Source of the DNA: Metabacillus sediminilitoris
Lineage (GTDB): Bacteria; Bacillota; Bacilli; Bacillales; Bacillaceae
Assembly: GCF_009720625.1 (NCBI RefSeq)
Contig: NZ_CP046266.1
Span: 2,241,501-2,305,500, forward strand
DNA length: 64,000 nt
Direction of reading: 5' to 3'
The number at the start of each line of letters is the position of its first letter. Position 1 is the stretch's first letter. Of this stretch, positions 17,159 to 27,184 are shown piece after piece. The position numbers were made by a program, and so were the translations under genes. The notes beneath the pieces are model-generated. The model was not told the origin of the DNA and did not search any database. It saw nothing but the letters and a program-made list of their open reading frames with translations.

Positions 17159-18745
17159 ATGAGTAGTGTGAACGTACAAATTGAATTACATGAGTTATTA
17201 AATGGAAGTAATGCACAAGTTCAATTAAGTGTTTCGCAGTTAGTGGAAAAAGTAATTAAGAGGGGAGAAGGTAAATTAACTTCTACCGGTGCTGTCTCTG
17301 TTTCAACAGGTAAATACACAGGTCGTTCTCCTAAAGATAAATTCATTGTTAAGGAAGCATCTACTGCTGATAAAATTGATTGGGGTACTGTAAACCAACC
17401 GATTTCCCAACAGCATTTTGATAATCTGTACACAAAGGTATTAGAATACTTAAAAGAAAAAGAAGAAATCTTCGTATTTAAAGGCTTTGCCGGAGCGGAT
17501 CACAGCCACCGTCTTCCAATTCAAGTTATAAATGAATATGCTTGGCATAACTTATTTGCACATCAATTGTTTATCCGTCCGACAGGGATTGATTCCCCGA
17601 AACATGATGAACAATTTACAATCGTATCTGCTCCAACATTTAAAGCTAATCCGGATATTGACGGTACAAATTCTGAAACGTTCATCATTGTTTCTTTTGA
17701 AAAGCGTGTTATTCTGATCGGCGGTACTGAGTATGCAGGTGAAATGAAGAAATCCATCTTCTCTATCATGAACTACTTGTTGCCGGAACAAGACATTTTA
17801 CCTATGCACTGTTCTGCAAACGTAGGTGAAGAAGGCAATGTGGCATTGTTCTTCGGCTTATCGGGTACAGGAAAGACAACGCTTTCTGCAGATCCAAACC
17901 GCAAGTTAATCGGTGATGACGAGCATGGCTGGTCTGATAACGGTGTATTTAATATTGAAGGCGGCTGCTATGCAAAGTGCGTGAACTTATCTCGCGAGAA
18001 GGAACCTCAAATCTTTGATGCGATTACATTCGGGTCTGTATTGGAAAATGTTATTATCTGCGAGAATACTGGTCTTGCAAATTACAATGATGTATCCCTA
18101 ACAGAAAATACACGTGCAGCGTATCCAATTGATGCAATCGATAATATCATGCTTCCAAGTGTTGCCGGACACCCAAATACAATTGTGTTCTTAACAGCTG
18201 ATGCATTCGGCGTATTGCCTCCAATCAGCAAGTTATCTAAAGAACAAGCCATGTACCATTTCTTAAGCGGTTATACTAGTAAGCTAGCAGGAACAGAGCG
18301 GGGGGTTACATCTCCAGAAGTAACCTTTTCTACATGCTTTGGTTCTCCATTCCTGCCGCTTAACGCATCTCGTTATGCAGAAATGCTTGGGGAAAAAATA
18401 GAAAAGCACAACTCAAACGTATTCTTAGTAAATACTGGTTGGACTGGTGGAGAATATGGCATAGGTCACCGTATGAACCTTTCCTACACTCGAGCAATGG
18501 TGAGAGCAGCACTTAACGGAGAATTAGATAACGTGGAAACCGGAAAGGACGATATCTTTGGTCTGGAAATTCCACTTAAAGTTCCAGGTGTACCTGACGA
18601 CGTATTAATTCCAGAAAAAACATGGACTGACAAGGAAGCTTATAAAGCAAAAGCCTTAGACCTTGCTAGCAAGTTCAATGAAAACTTCAAAAAGTTTACA
18701 AGCGTATCTGAAGATATTGTAAAGCTTGGCGGACCTCTGGTATAA
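17159..18745 (+). CDS. pckA: Phosphoenolpyruvate carboxykinase (ATP)
   Basis: Converts oxaloacetate and ATP to PEP and CO2, the first gluconeogenic step from C4 acids. The 528 residues fit the ATP-dependent class. Motifs are [16 protein letters not shown] near residue 45, the kinase-1a P-loop [11 protein letters not shown] (about 233-243), [14 protein letters not shown] and the C-terminal adenine-binding [12 protein letters not shown]. It follows gapB by 156 bp with its own AAAGGATGA site and ends before a strong terminator. With Mqo it would move malate into PEP. Confidence 0.96.
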   Translation: MSSVNVQIELHELLNGSNAQVQLSVSQLVEKVIKRGEGKLTSTGAVSVSTGKYTGRSPKDKFIVKEASTADKIDWGTVNQPISQQHFDNLYTKVLEYLKEKEEIFVFKGFAGADHSHRLPIQVINEYAWHNLFAHQLFIRPTGIDSPKHDEQFTIVSAPTFKANPDIDGTNSETFIIVSFEKRVILIGGTEYAGEMKKSIFSIMNYLLPEQDILPMHCSANVGEEGNVALFFGLSGTGKTTLSADPNRKLIGDDEHGWSDNGVFNIEGGCYAKCVNLSREKEPQIFDAITFGSVLENVIICENTGLANYNDVSLTENTRAAYPIDAIDNIMLPSVAGHPNTIVFLTADAFGVLPPISKLSKEQAMYHFLSGYTSKLAGTERGVTSPEVTFSTCFGSPFLPLNASRYAEMLGEKIEKHNSNVFLVNTGWTGGEYGIGHRMNLSYTRAMVRAALNGELDNVETGKDDIFGLEIPLKVPGVPDDVLIPEKTWTDKEAYKAKALDLASKFNENFKKFTSVSEDIVKLGGPLV

Positions 18746-18881
18746 CGAAAACTGAATGTTCAGCTCTTAAGCTGGTGTAAAAATAATTTAATAGAGACAT
18801 AGAAACCTAAATGACAACTTGTTCAATGACAGCTTATGATGAATTTCCAAACCATTCTATATAAATTCTATTTTCAATTTG

Positions 18882-18919
18882 GACAGACTTCACCCATTGG
18901 GTGAAGTTGTCTTTTTTTT
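18882..18919 (+). terminator. Intrinsic terminator after pckA
   Basis: A GC-rich hairpin (ACTTCACCC and GGGTGAAGT core, flanked by GACA/TGTC) is followed by eight consecutive T residues. Confidence 0.88.
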
Positions 18920-19078
18920 AGCTTATGCATCGAATGCCATTCAAACATCAAGAGACTTATTCAATTGATTTAAAGCCCGACAGACAAGCTTTCATCCTTT
19001 GCCTATGATCAATCGTCCCAAGGGCATTCGATCGGATTTGAAGTGGATATGAATATTAATAAGGAAAGGAGAGTTAAA

Positions 19079-20584
19079 ATGAGCAACAGAGAAACGAAAA
19101 CAGACGTAATTTTAATTGGTGCCGGAATCATGAGTGCTACTTTGGGGACACTTCTGAAAGAATTAGTACCAAACTGGAAAATTAAGGTATTTGAAAAGCT
19201 TACAAACGCAGGAGGGGAAAGCTCTAACGAATGGAATAATGCAGGCACAGGTCATGCCGCACTGTGCGAGCTTAACTATACGGTCGAAAATCCGGATGGA
19301 TTGATTGATATTAGTAAAGCAATAAAGATTAATGAACAATTTCAAGTTTCAATGCAGTTTTGGTCATATCTTGTAAACAACAAGCTGATCCAAAATCCAC
19401 AAGATTTTATCATGCCATTGCCTCATATGAGCTTAGTTCAAGGGGAACAAAATGTTTCGTTTTTAAAAAAAAGATTTGAAGCGTTATCAAAGAACCCATT
19501 GTTTCAAGGAATGGAATTTTCCGATGATCCTGAAAAACTAATGGAATGGATTCCGCTTATTATGCAAGATCGCACATCGAATGAGCCTATTGCAGCAACA
19601 AAGATCGACTCTGGTACTGATATCAACTTTGGAGCTTTATCCCGCATGTTGTTTGACCACTTAGAGACTAAAAATGTCGATTTACACTACAATCATAGTG
19701 TTACTGATATGAAACGTACGAGCGATGGTCTATGGGAATTAAAAGTACGGAATTCGGGTAGCGGTACTGTCGAATGCCATAATGCAAAATTTGTCTTTAT
19801 CGGAGGCGGAGGAGGAAGTCTGCACCTACTGCAAAAATCCGGCATTCCTGAAGGAAAACATATGGGGGGGTTCCCGGTAAGCGGATTATTTATGGTGTGT
19901 AATAATCCAGATGTAGTAGAGCAGCATCATGCAAAAGTATACGGAAAAGCTAAGGTTGGTGCTCCTCCAATGTCTGTTCCGCACCTGGACACAAGATTTA
20001 TTGATAATAAGAAATCATTACTATTCGGACCATTTGCTGGCTTCACACCAAAGTTCTTGAAAAACGGTTCAATGTTTGATTTGATCACTTCCGTAAAACC
20101 GGATAATCTCGTAACGATGTTGGCAGCAGGTGCAAAAAACATGTCATTGACAAAATACCTGATCCAGCAAGTGATGTTATCAAAAGAACAGCGCATGGAA
20201 GAATTACGTGAATTTATTCCGAACGCAAAAAGTGAGGATTGGGATTTAGTCGTAGCAGGCCAGCGGGTGCAGGTGATTAAAGATACGGAAGCTGGTAAAG
20301 GAACACTTCAATTTGGAACGGAAGTTGTTAGTGCAGCTGATGGTTCAATTGCAGCATTGCTTGGTGCTTCCCCTGGTGCCTCTACCGCCGTGCACGTCAT
20401 GCTAGAAGTACTAGAAAAATGTTTCCCTGAACATATAAATGAGTGGGAAACGAAAATGAAAGAAATGATTCCTTCTTATGGTATATCGCTAATGGATAAT
20501 CGAGAACTTCTGAACGAAATCCATACCTCAACAGCTAAAACACTTGGTCTAGCAGAAAAAGAGCCGGAACTTGTATTTAGTTAA
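19079..20584 (+). CDS. mqo: Malate:quinone oxidoreductase
   Basis: Peripheral-membrane FAD enzyme oxidising malate to oxaloacetate with electrons passed to quinone. The start is set at ATG 19079, preceded by GGAAAGGAGAG; an ATG 36 bp earlier lacks a site. The N-terminal FAD fold is [17 protein letters not shown]. Other Mqo hallmarks are [37 protein letters not shown] and [12 protein letters not shown], ending with [20 protein letters not shown]. The 501-residue length fits the family. In this block it feeds oxaloacetate to PckA. Confidence 0.95.
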   Translation: MSNRETKTDVILIGAGIMSATLGTLLKELVPNWKIKVFEKLTNAGGESSNEWNNAGTGHAALCELNYTVENPDGLIDISKAIKINEQFQVSMQFWSYLVNNKLIQNPQDFIMPLPHMSLVQGEQNVSFLKKRFEALSKNPLFQGMEFSDDPEKLMEWIPLIMQDRTSNEPIAATKIDSGTDINFGALSRMLFDHLETKNVDLHYNHSVTDMKRTSDGLWELKVRNSGSGTVECHNAKFVFIGGGGGSLHLLQKSGIPEGKHMGGFPVSGLFMVCNNPDVVEQHHAKVYGKAKVGAPPMSVPHLDTRFIDNKKSLLFGPFAGFTPKFLKNGSMFDLITSVKPDNLVTMLAAGAKNMSLTKYLIQQVMLSKEQRMEELREFIPNAKSEDWDLVVAGQRVQVIKDTEAGKGTLQFGTEVVSAADGSIAALLGASPGASTAVHVMLEVLEKCFPEHINEWETKMKEMIPSYGISLMDNRELLNEIHTSTAKTLGLAEKEPELVFS

Positions 20585-20604
20585 TTATTGAAAAAGCGAT
20601 GATT

Positions 20605-20645
20605 GAAAAAAGTATCCTAGAGAGTAGACATTAGAGTACTTTTTT
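20605..20645 (+). terminator. Probable intrinsic terminator after mqo
   Basis: AAAAAAGTA and TACTTTTTT flank an imperfect stem with CTA/TAG pairing and end in a T run. The remaining region to 21040 (about 400 bp, AT-rich) shows no gene; it must hold the malic enzyme promoter. Confidence 0.55.
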
Positions 20646-21040
20646 ATACTATCAGAAATTATATTTTATGGTTGATAGCATAAGGGGATTTTCAAGGTGA
20701 AGGTCTAATTTTCTTATTGTCTTTTCTAGAGTTGTTTTCATATAAAAACTAAAGCTTCCGCCATAAGACCTGGTGAAAAGTAAGTTTTTTAATTAATTTT
20801 CTTAAATTAAAAAACAATTAAAAAAGTTAAATATACTATGAAGCTTTCTAAAAACACTATAATCTTTACTAAAGAAAGAGAATGAAAAAATTAGTCAATG
20901 GGAAGCGCTTTTTTTCCTAATTTGTACAATCTAAAAAGACAATATATTTAATATGTTTAGTGCTCTAAATTAAAATTAATCTATTAATCTACCAATTCAA
21001 TAAGTCTTATAAAATTCTACAAAAGCAGGGTGATTCCGTT

Positions 21041-22240
21041 ATGTCAACATTACGAGAAGAAGCATTAAAAATGCATCAAGAAAATAGAGGTAAACTTAGT
21101 GTTAGTTCTAAAGTCAAGGTACGTGATGCAAAAGATTTAAGTCTTGCATACTCACCAGGTGTAGCTGAGCCATGTTTAGCTATTCATGAGAATGAAGGTA
21201 AAGTATATGATTATACAATGAAGGGAAATCTGGTTGCTGTCGTTTCAAATGGAACCGCTGTCCTTGGGCTTGGAAATATCGGGCCGAAAGCAGCTATGCC
21301 GGTAATGGAAGGGAAGGCATTGTTATTTAAAGAATTTGCAAATGTAGATGCCTTTCCACTATGCATAAACTCGACTGATACGGATAAAATTGTCGAGCAC
21401 GTTAAAATGTTAGAGCCTACTTTTGGCGGAATAAACTTAGAAGATATTGCGGCACCGCAATGCTTCGAAATTGAAGAGCGTTTACACAAAGAGTGTGATA
21501 TTCCTATTTTCCATGATGACCAACATGGAACAGCTATTGTAACCGCAGCAGGACTCATTAATGCTCTGAAACTAGCAAACAAAAATATTGTGGATATTCG
21601 TGTCGTAGCAAATGGAGCTGGGGCTGCAGGCGTTGCTATTGTCAAGCTGTTGCTGAGTATGGGTGTGAAAGATGTCATTTTATGTGATACAAAAGGAATC
21701 ATTTATAAAGGCCGTCCGGTGGGTATGAATAAATTTAAAGAAGAAATGGCAAGGATTACAAATAAAGAACAAAAGCAAGGGTCATTAGCAGATGCATTGC
21801 AGGGTGCAGATGTGTTTGTCGGGGTCTCTGCCGCAGGAGCAGTTACAAAAGAGATGGTTCGTTCTATGAATGAGAATCCAATTATTTTTGCTATGGCTAA
21901 TCCGACACCAGAAATTATGCCGGAGGAGGCAAAAGAAGCAGGAGCACTTGTAGTTGGAACAGGACGCTCTGATTTCCCGAACCAAGTTAATAATGTCCTT
22001 GCATTCCCAGGGATTTTCCGTGGTGCTTTAGATGTTCGTGCAAAGGAAATTAATGAAGGAATGAAAATTGCTGCTGTTTATGCTATCACTGATTTAATTA
22101 GCAGTGAAGAGCTTCACGCTGATTATGTCATTCCAGATCCATTTGACCCAAGAGTAGCGAAACATGTAGCAGAAGCTGTTGCAGCTGCAGCAATAAAAAC
22201 AGGGGTTGCGCAAAAAACATTTGATTTTACAACCACTTAA
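21041..22240 (+). CDS. Malic enzyme (NAD(P)-dependent, short bacterial type)
   Basis: Oxidative decarboxylation of malate to pyruvate. The 399-residue, YtsJ-like single-chain form shows SLAYSPGVAEPC near the N-terminus, NGTAVLGLGNIGPKAAMPVM, metal-binding FHDDQHGTAIVTAAGL and the Rossmann motif ANGAGAAGVAIVKLLL (about residues 188-203), then AMANPTPEI. GGGTGATTCC lies before the ATG. Directly downstream is a two-component system of the CitA/DcuS-MalR kind, matching the malate-sensing arrangement in B. subtilis. Coenzyme preference cannot be fixed from sequence. Confidence 0.94.
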   Translation: MSTLREEALKMHQENRGKLSVSSKVKVRDAKDLSLAYSPGVAEPCLAIHENEGKVYDYTMKGNLVAVVSNGTAVLGLGNIGPKAAMPVMEGKALLFKEFANVDAFPLCINSTDTDKIVEHVKMLEPTFGGINLEDIAAPQCFEIEERLHKECDIPIFHDDQHGTAIVTAAGLINALKLANKNIVDIRVVANGAGAAGVAIVKLLLSMGVKDVILCDTKGIIYKGRPVGMNKFKEEMARITNKEQKQGSLADALQGADVFVGVSAAGAVTKEMVRSMNENPIIFAMANPTPEIMPEEAKEAGALVVGTGRSDFPNQVNNVLAFPGIFRGALDVRAKEINEGMKIAAVYAITDLISSEELHADYVIPDPFDPRVAKHVAEAVAAAAIKTGVAQKTFDFTTT

Positions 22241-22327
22241 AGATTCGTTTATCTGGTATTAAGGAAATTGCTAAACCATTGCTAATTATAACTCCAGATC
22301 AAGTTAAAATAGAAATTTTACTTTTAT

Positions 22328-22365
22328 AGCCTTCCTAATAATCTGTTTAGGTAAGGCTTTTATTT
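22328..22365 (+). terminator. Intrinsic terminator after malic enzyme
   Basis: AGCCTT.CCTAA pairs with TTAGG.AAGGCT, followed by TTTATTTT. It separates the enzyme gene from the sensor kinase gene. Confidence 0.75.
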
Positions 22366-22432
22366 TACAATAGCTTAGTTAAAGCTGTATTGAATGAAAG
22401 AATAAGCAGGAACGTTTTTAGGAGTGGACTCA

Positions 22433-24037
22433 TTGTCAAAACAAAAATTTAAGCTAAGTACTATTATCATTTTCTTTGTATGCTTGGTTGTTCTTTTATC
22501 ATTGCTTTTTACTGATTTATTAATTAGTCAAACAGTAAGCGAATCGATTCGTAGCAGTCAAGAAGAAAAAGCAAAGATTGTATCACGAACAGTTGCCAAA
22601 TCTGAAATTGTTAGAAGTGGACTTGAGAGAGAAGATGATAGTGGTGCAATACAAGAGTATACAGTCGATATTCAACAAGCAGCTGATGTTCTTTTTGTTG
22701 TAGTGATGGATATAAACGGAATTAGAAAATCTCATCCTGATCCAGGAGAAATTGGGAAACACTTTATCGGCGGAGATGAAGAAGTGGTATTAAACGGAAA
22801 AGAGAATATCTCGATATCGAAAGGGACACTAGGACAGTCATTACGTGCATTTACTCCTATCTATAATGATGAAAAGGAACAGGTAGGAGCAGTTGTAGTT
22901 GGGATATCCCTCAATAATGTTGAACAAGCACTTGAAAGTGGTCATAAAAATATTTTAATTGGCTCGAGCTTAGGTATTTTAGTAGGTATCATAGGTGCAG
23001 TTTTCCTGGCAAGATATATTAAAAAGGTTTTATTTGGATTAGAACCCTCTGCGATTGCAAAAATTCATGAGGAAAGAAATACGATGCTGCAATCTGTTCA
23101 TGAAGGAATTATTGCAGTTGATAAAAATGCAATAATAACTCTTGTCAATAAATCAGCATTACGAACCTTTATGAATATGGGATTGCAAGGTAATCCTGTA
23201 GGAAGGAAACTGACCGATTTTCTGCCATTTTCAAAATTGGAACGGGTGATAAAAACAGGAAGGTCCGAAAAAGATGAAGAGATAACGGTCAATGGTGTAA
23301 CACTTTTATCGAATCGAGCTCCGTTGATTGTAAACCAAGAAATAGTTGGAGCAATCTCAACATTCAGGGACAAAACTGAAGTCCACCAATTAGCAGAGCA
23401 ATTAACGGGTGTTCGATTATATGCAGAAGCCTTGCGCGCCCAGTCACATGAGTTTATGAATCGACTGCATGTTATTCTTGGTATGGTTAAAATGGGATTT
23501 TATAATGAGTTAATCGATTTTATAAATGAAATTGTTGATCACCGTGTAAACGAAGTTAGTTATGTTACAAAAAATATGAAAGATCCTGTTCTTGCTGGGT
23601 TTATTATGGGCAAGCTTAGTACGGCAAGAGAAAATAAGGTAGAGATGAAGATAGATAATAAGACAGTCATTCCAAAATCCAGTGAGGATCATGTTACACA
23701 TGAATTAATTACCATTATCGGAAATGTCGTAGATAATGCGATAGAAGCCATGAGTGAAATGAAGGAAAAGAAGCTTCTGTTAAAGTTAAACTATAATAAA
23801 AATCAACTTCGAATTAAAGTCCAGGATACGGGGCCTGGTCTTAAAAAGGAACAATTTACTCACATATTTAAGAAGGGGTATTCGACAAAGGGAGAAAATC
23901 GAGGCTATGGATTATATTTAGTGAGTAAAAGTGTCGAAGTTTTAGGAGGATCTATCCAACTAAACTTAAGTGTTGAAAAAGGAACAGAGTTTATTATTCA
24001 AATTCCTTACAAGGGAGAGCAGGAGACAAATGATTAA
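22433..24037 (+). CDS. Sensor histidine kinase of the CitA/DcuS/MalK family
   Basis: Membrane sensor, most likely for an extracellular C4 dicarboxylate or citrate. One N-terminal membrane segment (about residues 10-32) leads into an extracytoplasmic PDC/PAS-like domain with HPDPGEIGKHFIGGDE, the CitA-type ligand pocket region. A second membrane segment, a cytosolic PAS domain and the dimerisation box LRAQSHEFMNRLHVI (phospho-His about 339) follow, then an ATPase domain with GNVVDNAIEAM and KGYSTKGENRGYGLYLV. TTG 22433 has AGGAG eight bases upstream; GTG 22424 is possible. It overlaps the response regulator gene. Confidence 0.92.
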   Translation: MSKQKFKLSTIIIFFVCLVVLLSLLFTDLLISQTVSESIRSSQEEKAKIVSRTVAKSEIVRSGLEREDDSGAIQEYTVDIQQAADVLFVVVMDINGIRKSHPDPGEIGKHFIGGDEEVVLNGKENISISKGTLGQSLRAFTPIYNDEKEQVGAVVVGISLNNVEQALESGHKNILIGSSLGILVGIIGAVFLARYIKKVLFGLEPSAIAKIHEERNTMLQSVHEGIIAVDKNAIITLVNKSALRTFMNMGLQGNPVGRKLTDFLPFSKLERVIKTGRSEKDEEITVNGVTLLSNRAPLIVNQEIVGAISTFRDKTEVHQLAEQLTGVRLYAEALRAQSHEFMNRLHVILGMVKMGFYNELIDFINEIVDHRVNEVSYVTKNMKDPVLAGFIMGKLSTARENKVEMKIDNKTVIPKSSEDHVTHELITIIGNVVDNAIEAMSEMKEKKLLLKLNYNKNQLRIKVQDTGPGLKKEQFTHIFKKGYSTKGENRGYGLYLVSKSVEVLGGSIQLNLSVEKGTEFIIQIPYKGEQETND

Positions 24038-24746
24038 TGTTCTAATTGTAGATGATGACCCGATGGTAGCAGAGTTTAATAAACAATACTTAAAAAAAAT
24101 TGATGGTTTTATTTTAGTAGGTATCGCACATTCGGTAAATGAAGCGACAAAAATGATCAATCATCAAAAAGTTGATCTAGTACTTTTAGATATCTACATG
24201 CCGGGTGAAAATGGGTTGACTTTATTAAGTAAAATAAGAAAAGAAAAAAAAGAATTAGATGTCATTCTAATAACTGCGGCTTCAGACGTAGATAAAATTC
24301 AGACTGGGCTAAGATATGGAGCTGTAGATTATTTAATAAAACCATTTGAGTTTAAGAGATTTCAAAAAGCACTTATATCTTACAAAGAACAATACTTATA
24401 TTTAAATCAACAAACTAAGATGAACCAGAAGGATTTAGATGAGCTCCTACTGGTGAAACAGGATGAATTAGTTACCGCTAAACCAATAAAGCCTCTGCCA
24501 AAAGGTTTATCTAGAGAGACTTTAAAAGTAGTTTTTAGTGCGATTAAAAAGCAAGCGAATTTTCCATTTACGACAGATGAAATGGCTGAAATTACAGAAA
24601 TTTCAAGAGTTTCCATTAGGAAGTATTTAAAATTTTTAAGTGAGGTTCATGTTATTGATGAAACATTAACTTATGGTATTGGTAGACCTATTTATTCTTA
24701 TATGTATAACGAGGAAAATGAATCGATTCTTAAACAATATATGTAA
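24030..24746 (+). CDS. Response regulator of the CitB/DcuR/MalR family
   Basis: Cytosolic partner of the preceding kinase. A receiver domain starts NVLIVDDDPMVAEF, with phospho-acceptor Asp54 in LLDIYMPGENGL and the conserved Lys in DYLIKPFEF. A linker and a C-terminal helix-turn-helix (TTDEMAEITEISRVSIRKYL) follow. The ATG at 24030 overlaps the kinase stop by 8 bp, with GCAGGAGA upstream, so the two are translationally coupled. Likely targets are the malate transporter and malic enzyme genes of this block, by analogy to MalKR. Confidence 0.92.
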   Translation: MINVLIVDDDPMVAEFNKQYLKKIDGFILVGIAHSVNEATKMINHQKVDLVLLDIYMPGENGLTLLSKIRKEKKELDVILITAASDVDKIQTGLRYGAVDYLIKPFEFKRFQKALISYKEQYLYLNQQTKMNQKDLDELLLVKQDELVTAKPIKPLPKGLSRETLKVVFSAIKKQANFPFTTDEMAEITEISRVSIRKYLKFLSEVHVIDETLTYGIGRPIYSYMYNEENESILKQYM

Positions 24747-24893
24747 TTAAAAAAGATATCAATAATTACGTTTTACAATGTGAATATCACACATAACAGA
24801 CTTCAAGGAATCGTACTTTTAATCTCAATTCTATTAAAATATGATCTCCTTTCGTTCTGCAAATATAAAGAAAGCATGAGGGGGAAGCGTATA

Positions 24894-25844
24894 GTGAAAA
24901 AAAATTTGATCGTTCCATTAGCCTTTTTCTTTTTCATCATGGCTTTCACAAGTTTTACAGTTTGGTTTATTAAGGAAAAGGATAAGCCTAAGATTATGAT
25001 CGTTACACATAGATTAGATATCGAGTATTGGAAAATATTTGAGTCAGGAGCCGAAAAAGCCTTCCAAGATTTAAATCTAAAGGGTAAAGTCATAGCTCCT
25101 GAATCGATCTATCCTATTAGTAATCAGCCTAAAATGTTAAAAAAGGTTCTTACTCAACAACCTGATGCGCTAATTGTAGCCCCTATTGATGAAGAGGTTA
25201 CTATTCCTGCATTGATGGAATATAAGAAAAAAAATATTCCTGTGCTCCTTGTGTCTAGGGACATTGAATGGGAAGATAAAACCGCCTTTATTGGACCGGA
25301 CCACTATGAATTGGGTGAGATGTCAGGAAAGTTATTGGGTTCAATGCTGCAGCCAGGAGATCAAGTCGCTATCATTTTTGGGCTAGCATATGATCAAGTT
25401 ATGATTGATCGAATGAACGGGGCAAAGAAGGTTTTGAAGAATATCGGAATAGAGGTTGTTACAGAAAGATCAGGGTATGACGATTTGGCAAATCCAACAC
25501 CAGTGATGGGAAGCATTTTGCAATCGTATCCAAATATTAAAGGGGTAATTGCTACTTCTGACCGCTTAGCTCTAGAGGCATTAGGAACAATAGAGGAAAA
25601 AGGGATGAAAATCCCTGTTATTGGTACAGATGGTATAATAGAAATGACAGAATTTGTTGAGTCAGGAAAGGTAGATGCCACTATAGCGCAGAATCCTTAT
25701 GATATGGGATATCTAAGCGTAGTACAGGCACTGAAAGCAATTGAAGGAGACAATACCGAAAAGATAATTGATAGTGGAATTGATATCATAACTAAGGATA
25801 ATGCGGAAGATAAAATAAACTTTTTAAAAAAATTATTACGGTAA
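24894..25844 (+). CDS. Membrane-anchored periplasmic-binding-protein-like protein, paralogue B
   Basis: A roughly 316-residue protein with an N-terminal membrane anchor (LIVPLAFFFFIMAF) and a ribose-binding-type domain. It matches paralogue A through YWK.FESGA.KAF, VAPIDEEVTIPALMEYKKK, LQPGDQVAIIFG, PNIKGVIATSDRLALEAL and AQNPYDMGYLSVVQALKAI. GTG 24894 is chosen because GAGGGGGAAG lies about six bases upstream; longer frames lack a site. It is 147 bp behind the malate-type response regulator, so it may assist sensing, as binding proteins do in Bacillus DctB-DctSR. No transporter subunits are nearby. Confidence 0.8.
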   Translation: MKKNLIVPLAFFFFIMAFTSFTVWFIKEKDKPKIMIVTHRLDIEYWKIFESGAEKAFQDLNLKGKVIAPESIYPISNQPKMLKKVLTQQPDALIVAPIDEEVTIPALMEYKKKNIPVLLVSRDIEWEDKTAFIGPDHYELGEMSGKLLGSMLQPGDQVAIIFGLAYDQVMIDRMNGAKKVLKNIGIEVVTERSGYDDLANPTPVMGSILQSYPNIKGVIATSDRLALEALGTIEEKGMKIPVIGTDGIIEMTEFVESGKVDATIAQNPYDMGYLSVVQALKAIEGDNTEKIIDSGIDIITKDNAEDKINFLKKLLR

Positions 25845-26015
25845 AGTAAAATCTTCTACTATTATTTTTTTGTAATAAATAATGACGTCCTATAGATGTG
25901 TGGGTTTTGCAATTTACCTTTTGGTATTTCGAACAAGGAACAACGCGATCACTTCTCAACTAACTTCATTAGGTGTAATCCCCATTCGTTTGCAATATTC
26001 CCCCAATGCTCGAAT

Positions 26016-26200
26016 TTTCAAGGAAAACAGATAAGAAAAAAAGATGTAGTAATTAACATGGATGATATAAAGGGTTATCTTAATGTGAGGAAAGAACGAT
26101 ATGGTGGGACAGATGCTGAATATGAATATTTTTTTTTTTCAAAATATAATGGCTCCCCTTCCCATCTTTCTATTAGATCAATTCAAGACTGAGTTAGAAA
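26016..26200 (+). pseudogene. Tyrosine recombinase (integrase) relic
   Basis: A fragment reads GKQIRKKDVVINMDDIKGYL, then EYFFFSKYNGSPSHLSIRSI, QD, stop, VRK. This resembles the middle of the XerC/D-like catalytic domain (G-K-K..V.ln..i..yL....ylFlS..g..ls.rsiq..vrk). The in-frame TGA probably replaces a Trp codon. The catalytic HxxR and Tyr regions are absent, because the 312-bp repeat begins immediately after. The upstream continuation is not recognisable. Confidence 0.5.
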
Positions 26201-26201
26201 A

Positions 26202-26513
26202 TTAAGATTTTTAAATTTATAGTATACATCATTTTTACCCATAACGGGTGCCTAACAGAGGACTGAATCAAAAGACGAACACCCACAGAAACCTTCAGCA
26301 AAAGAAAGAGACGTATATAGACAAAGATTTTTGGAAACAAAAGGGTGGAAGATCACTCGAATTTGGAGTCGAAATTGGTGGAAGAACTCAAGTGCGGAAA
26401 TTGAAAAGATTGCTCAATTGGTTAAAAATGGTAAAAGGAGAGAATATTAAGGAGAAAGTTATGGCTTAAATTATAGGTATACCAATATGGTATACCTATT
26501 TTTGTATGAATGT
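26202..26513. repeat. 312-bp direct repeat, copy 2 (right border of the malate block)
   Basis: Same orientation as copy 1 at 10800-11111, with only scattered substitutions and two compensating single-base indels. The internal GTG frame (26248-26469) is longer here because of 3' differences, and the hairpin plus TTTTTG end is retained. It abuts the integrase relic on its left. The repeats are 15.4 kb apart and enclose the whole malate and gluconeogenesis block. Confidence 0.8.
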
Positions 26514-26607
26514 ATGCGGGGATTTTGTATACAAAGAAGATTTTTTGATTTGTCTTATTACACAATTGTGCCCGATGTTTTTGCGATTGTTGCTGGACTA
26601 TTTTACG

Positions 26608-26991
26608 TTATGATGGCACAAAATCAATCTTTTTGTTTAAGATGTTGTCCTCTAAGACAGATGATTTATCACCATATACTTTCGTAATATGATTTTCTCC
26701 CCAAGCACATAAAGAATCCAAAATACTTTTCAAACTCCAGCCATATTCGCTAAGCTCATATTCCACTTTTGGGGGAATTTCATTATAAATAATCCGTTTA
26801 ATAATTCCATCCTGTTCTAATTCACGTAATTGTTGAGTTAACATTTTCTGTGTGATAGCAGGCATAAGGCGTTTTAATTCACTTGTTCGTTTCTTACCAT
26901 GTGTTAAATGACAAAGGATTACACACTTCCATTTCCCACCTATAACCTCAAGTGTAGCTTCAACCGAAATATTATACTTTTTAGTAGACAT
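26608..26991 (-). CDS. HxlR-family transcriptional regulator
   Basis: Small winged-helix repressor or activator (127 residues) with the HxlR signature: TLEVIGGKWKCVILCHLTHG, then TSELKRLMPAITQKMLTQQL, RELEQDGIIKR and PPKVEYELSEYGWSL. These factors commonly respond to electrophiles or redox stress. ATG 26991 has AGGAGG seven bases upstream. It diverges from a broken MFS gene and the redox-enzyme genes that follow, its likely targets. Confidence 0.9.
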   Translation of the reverse strand: MSTKKYNISVEATLEVIGGKWKCVILCHLTHGKKRTSELKRLMPAITQKMLTQQLRELEQDGIIKRIIYNEIPPKVEYELSEYGWSLKSILDSLCAWGENHITKVYGDKSSVLEDNILNKKIDFVPS

Positions 26992-27184
26992 ACTTATCCT
27001 CCTACTCAATATTTATAGGCACTAAAAAGTACCTATATCACTTTCAGGTGCTTATATAACTTTAAAGTGCGTACTTACTTTTATAAAACACACTCCTTAT
27101 AATACATCTTGCGGACATTTTCTACCAGACTTTTTGCAGTTCATGTTCTAGAAAAATTTCACATCACTAGAAAGCAGGAAGGCC

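Noticed and set aside
20890..20925. cre box before malic enzyme (GGGAAGCGCTTTTTTCC)
   Set aside because: Has an AAGCGCTT core but several mismatches to the consensus ends.
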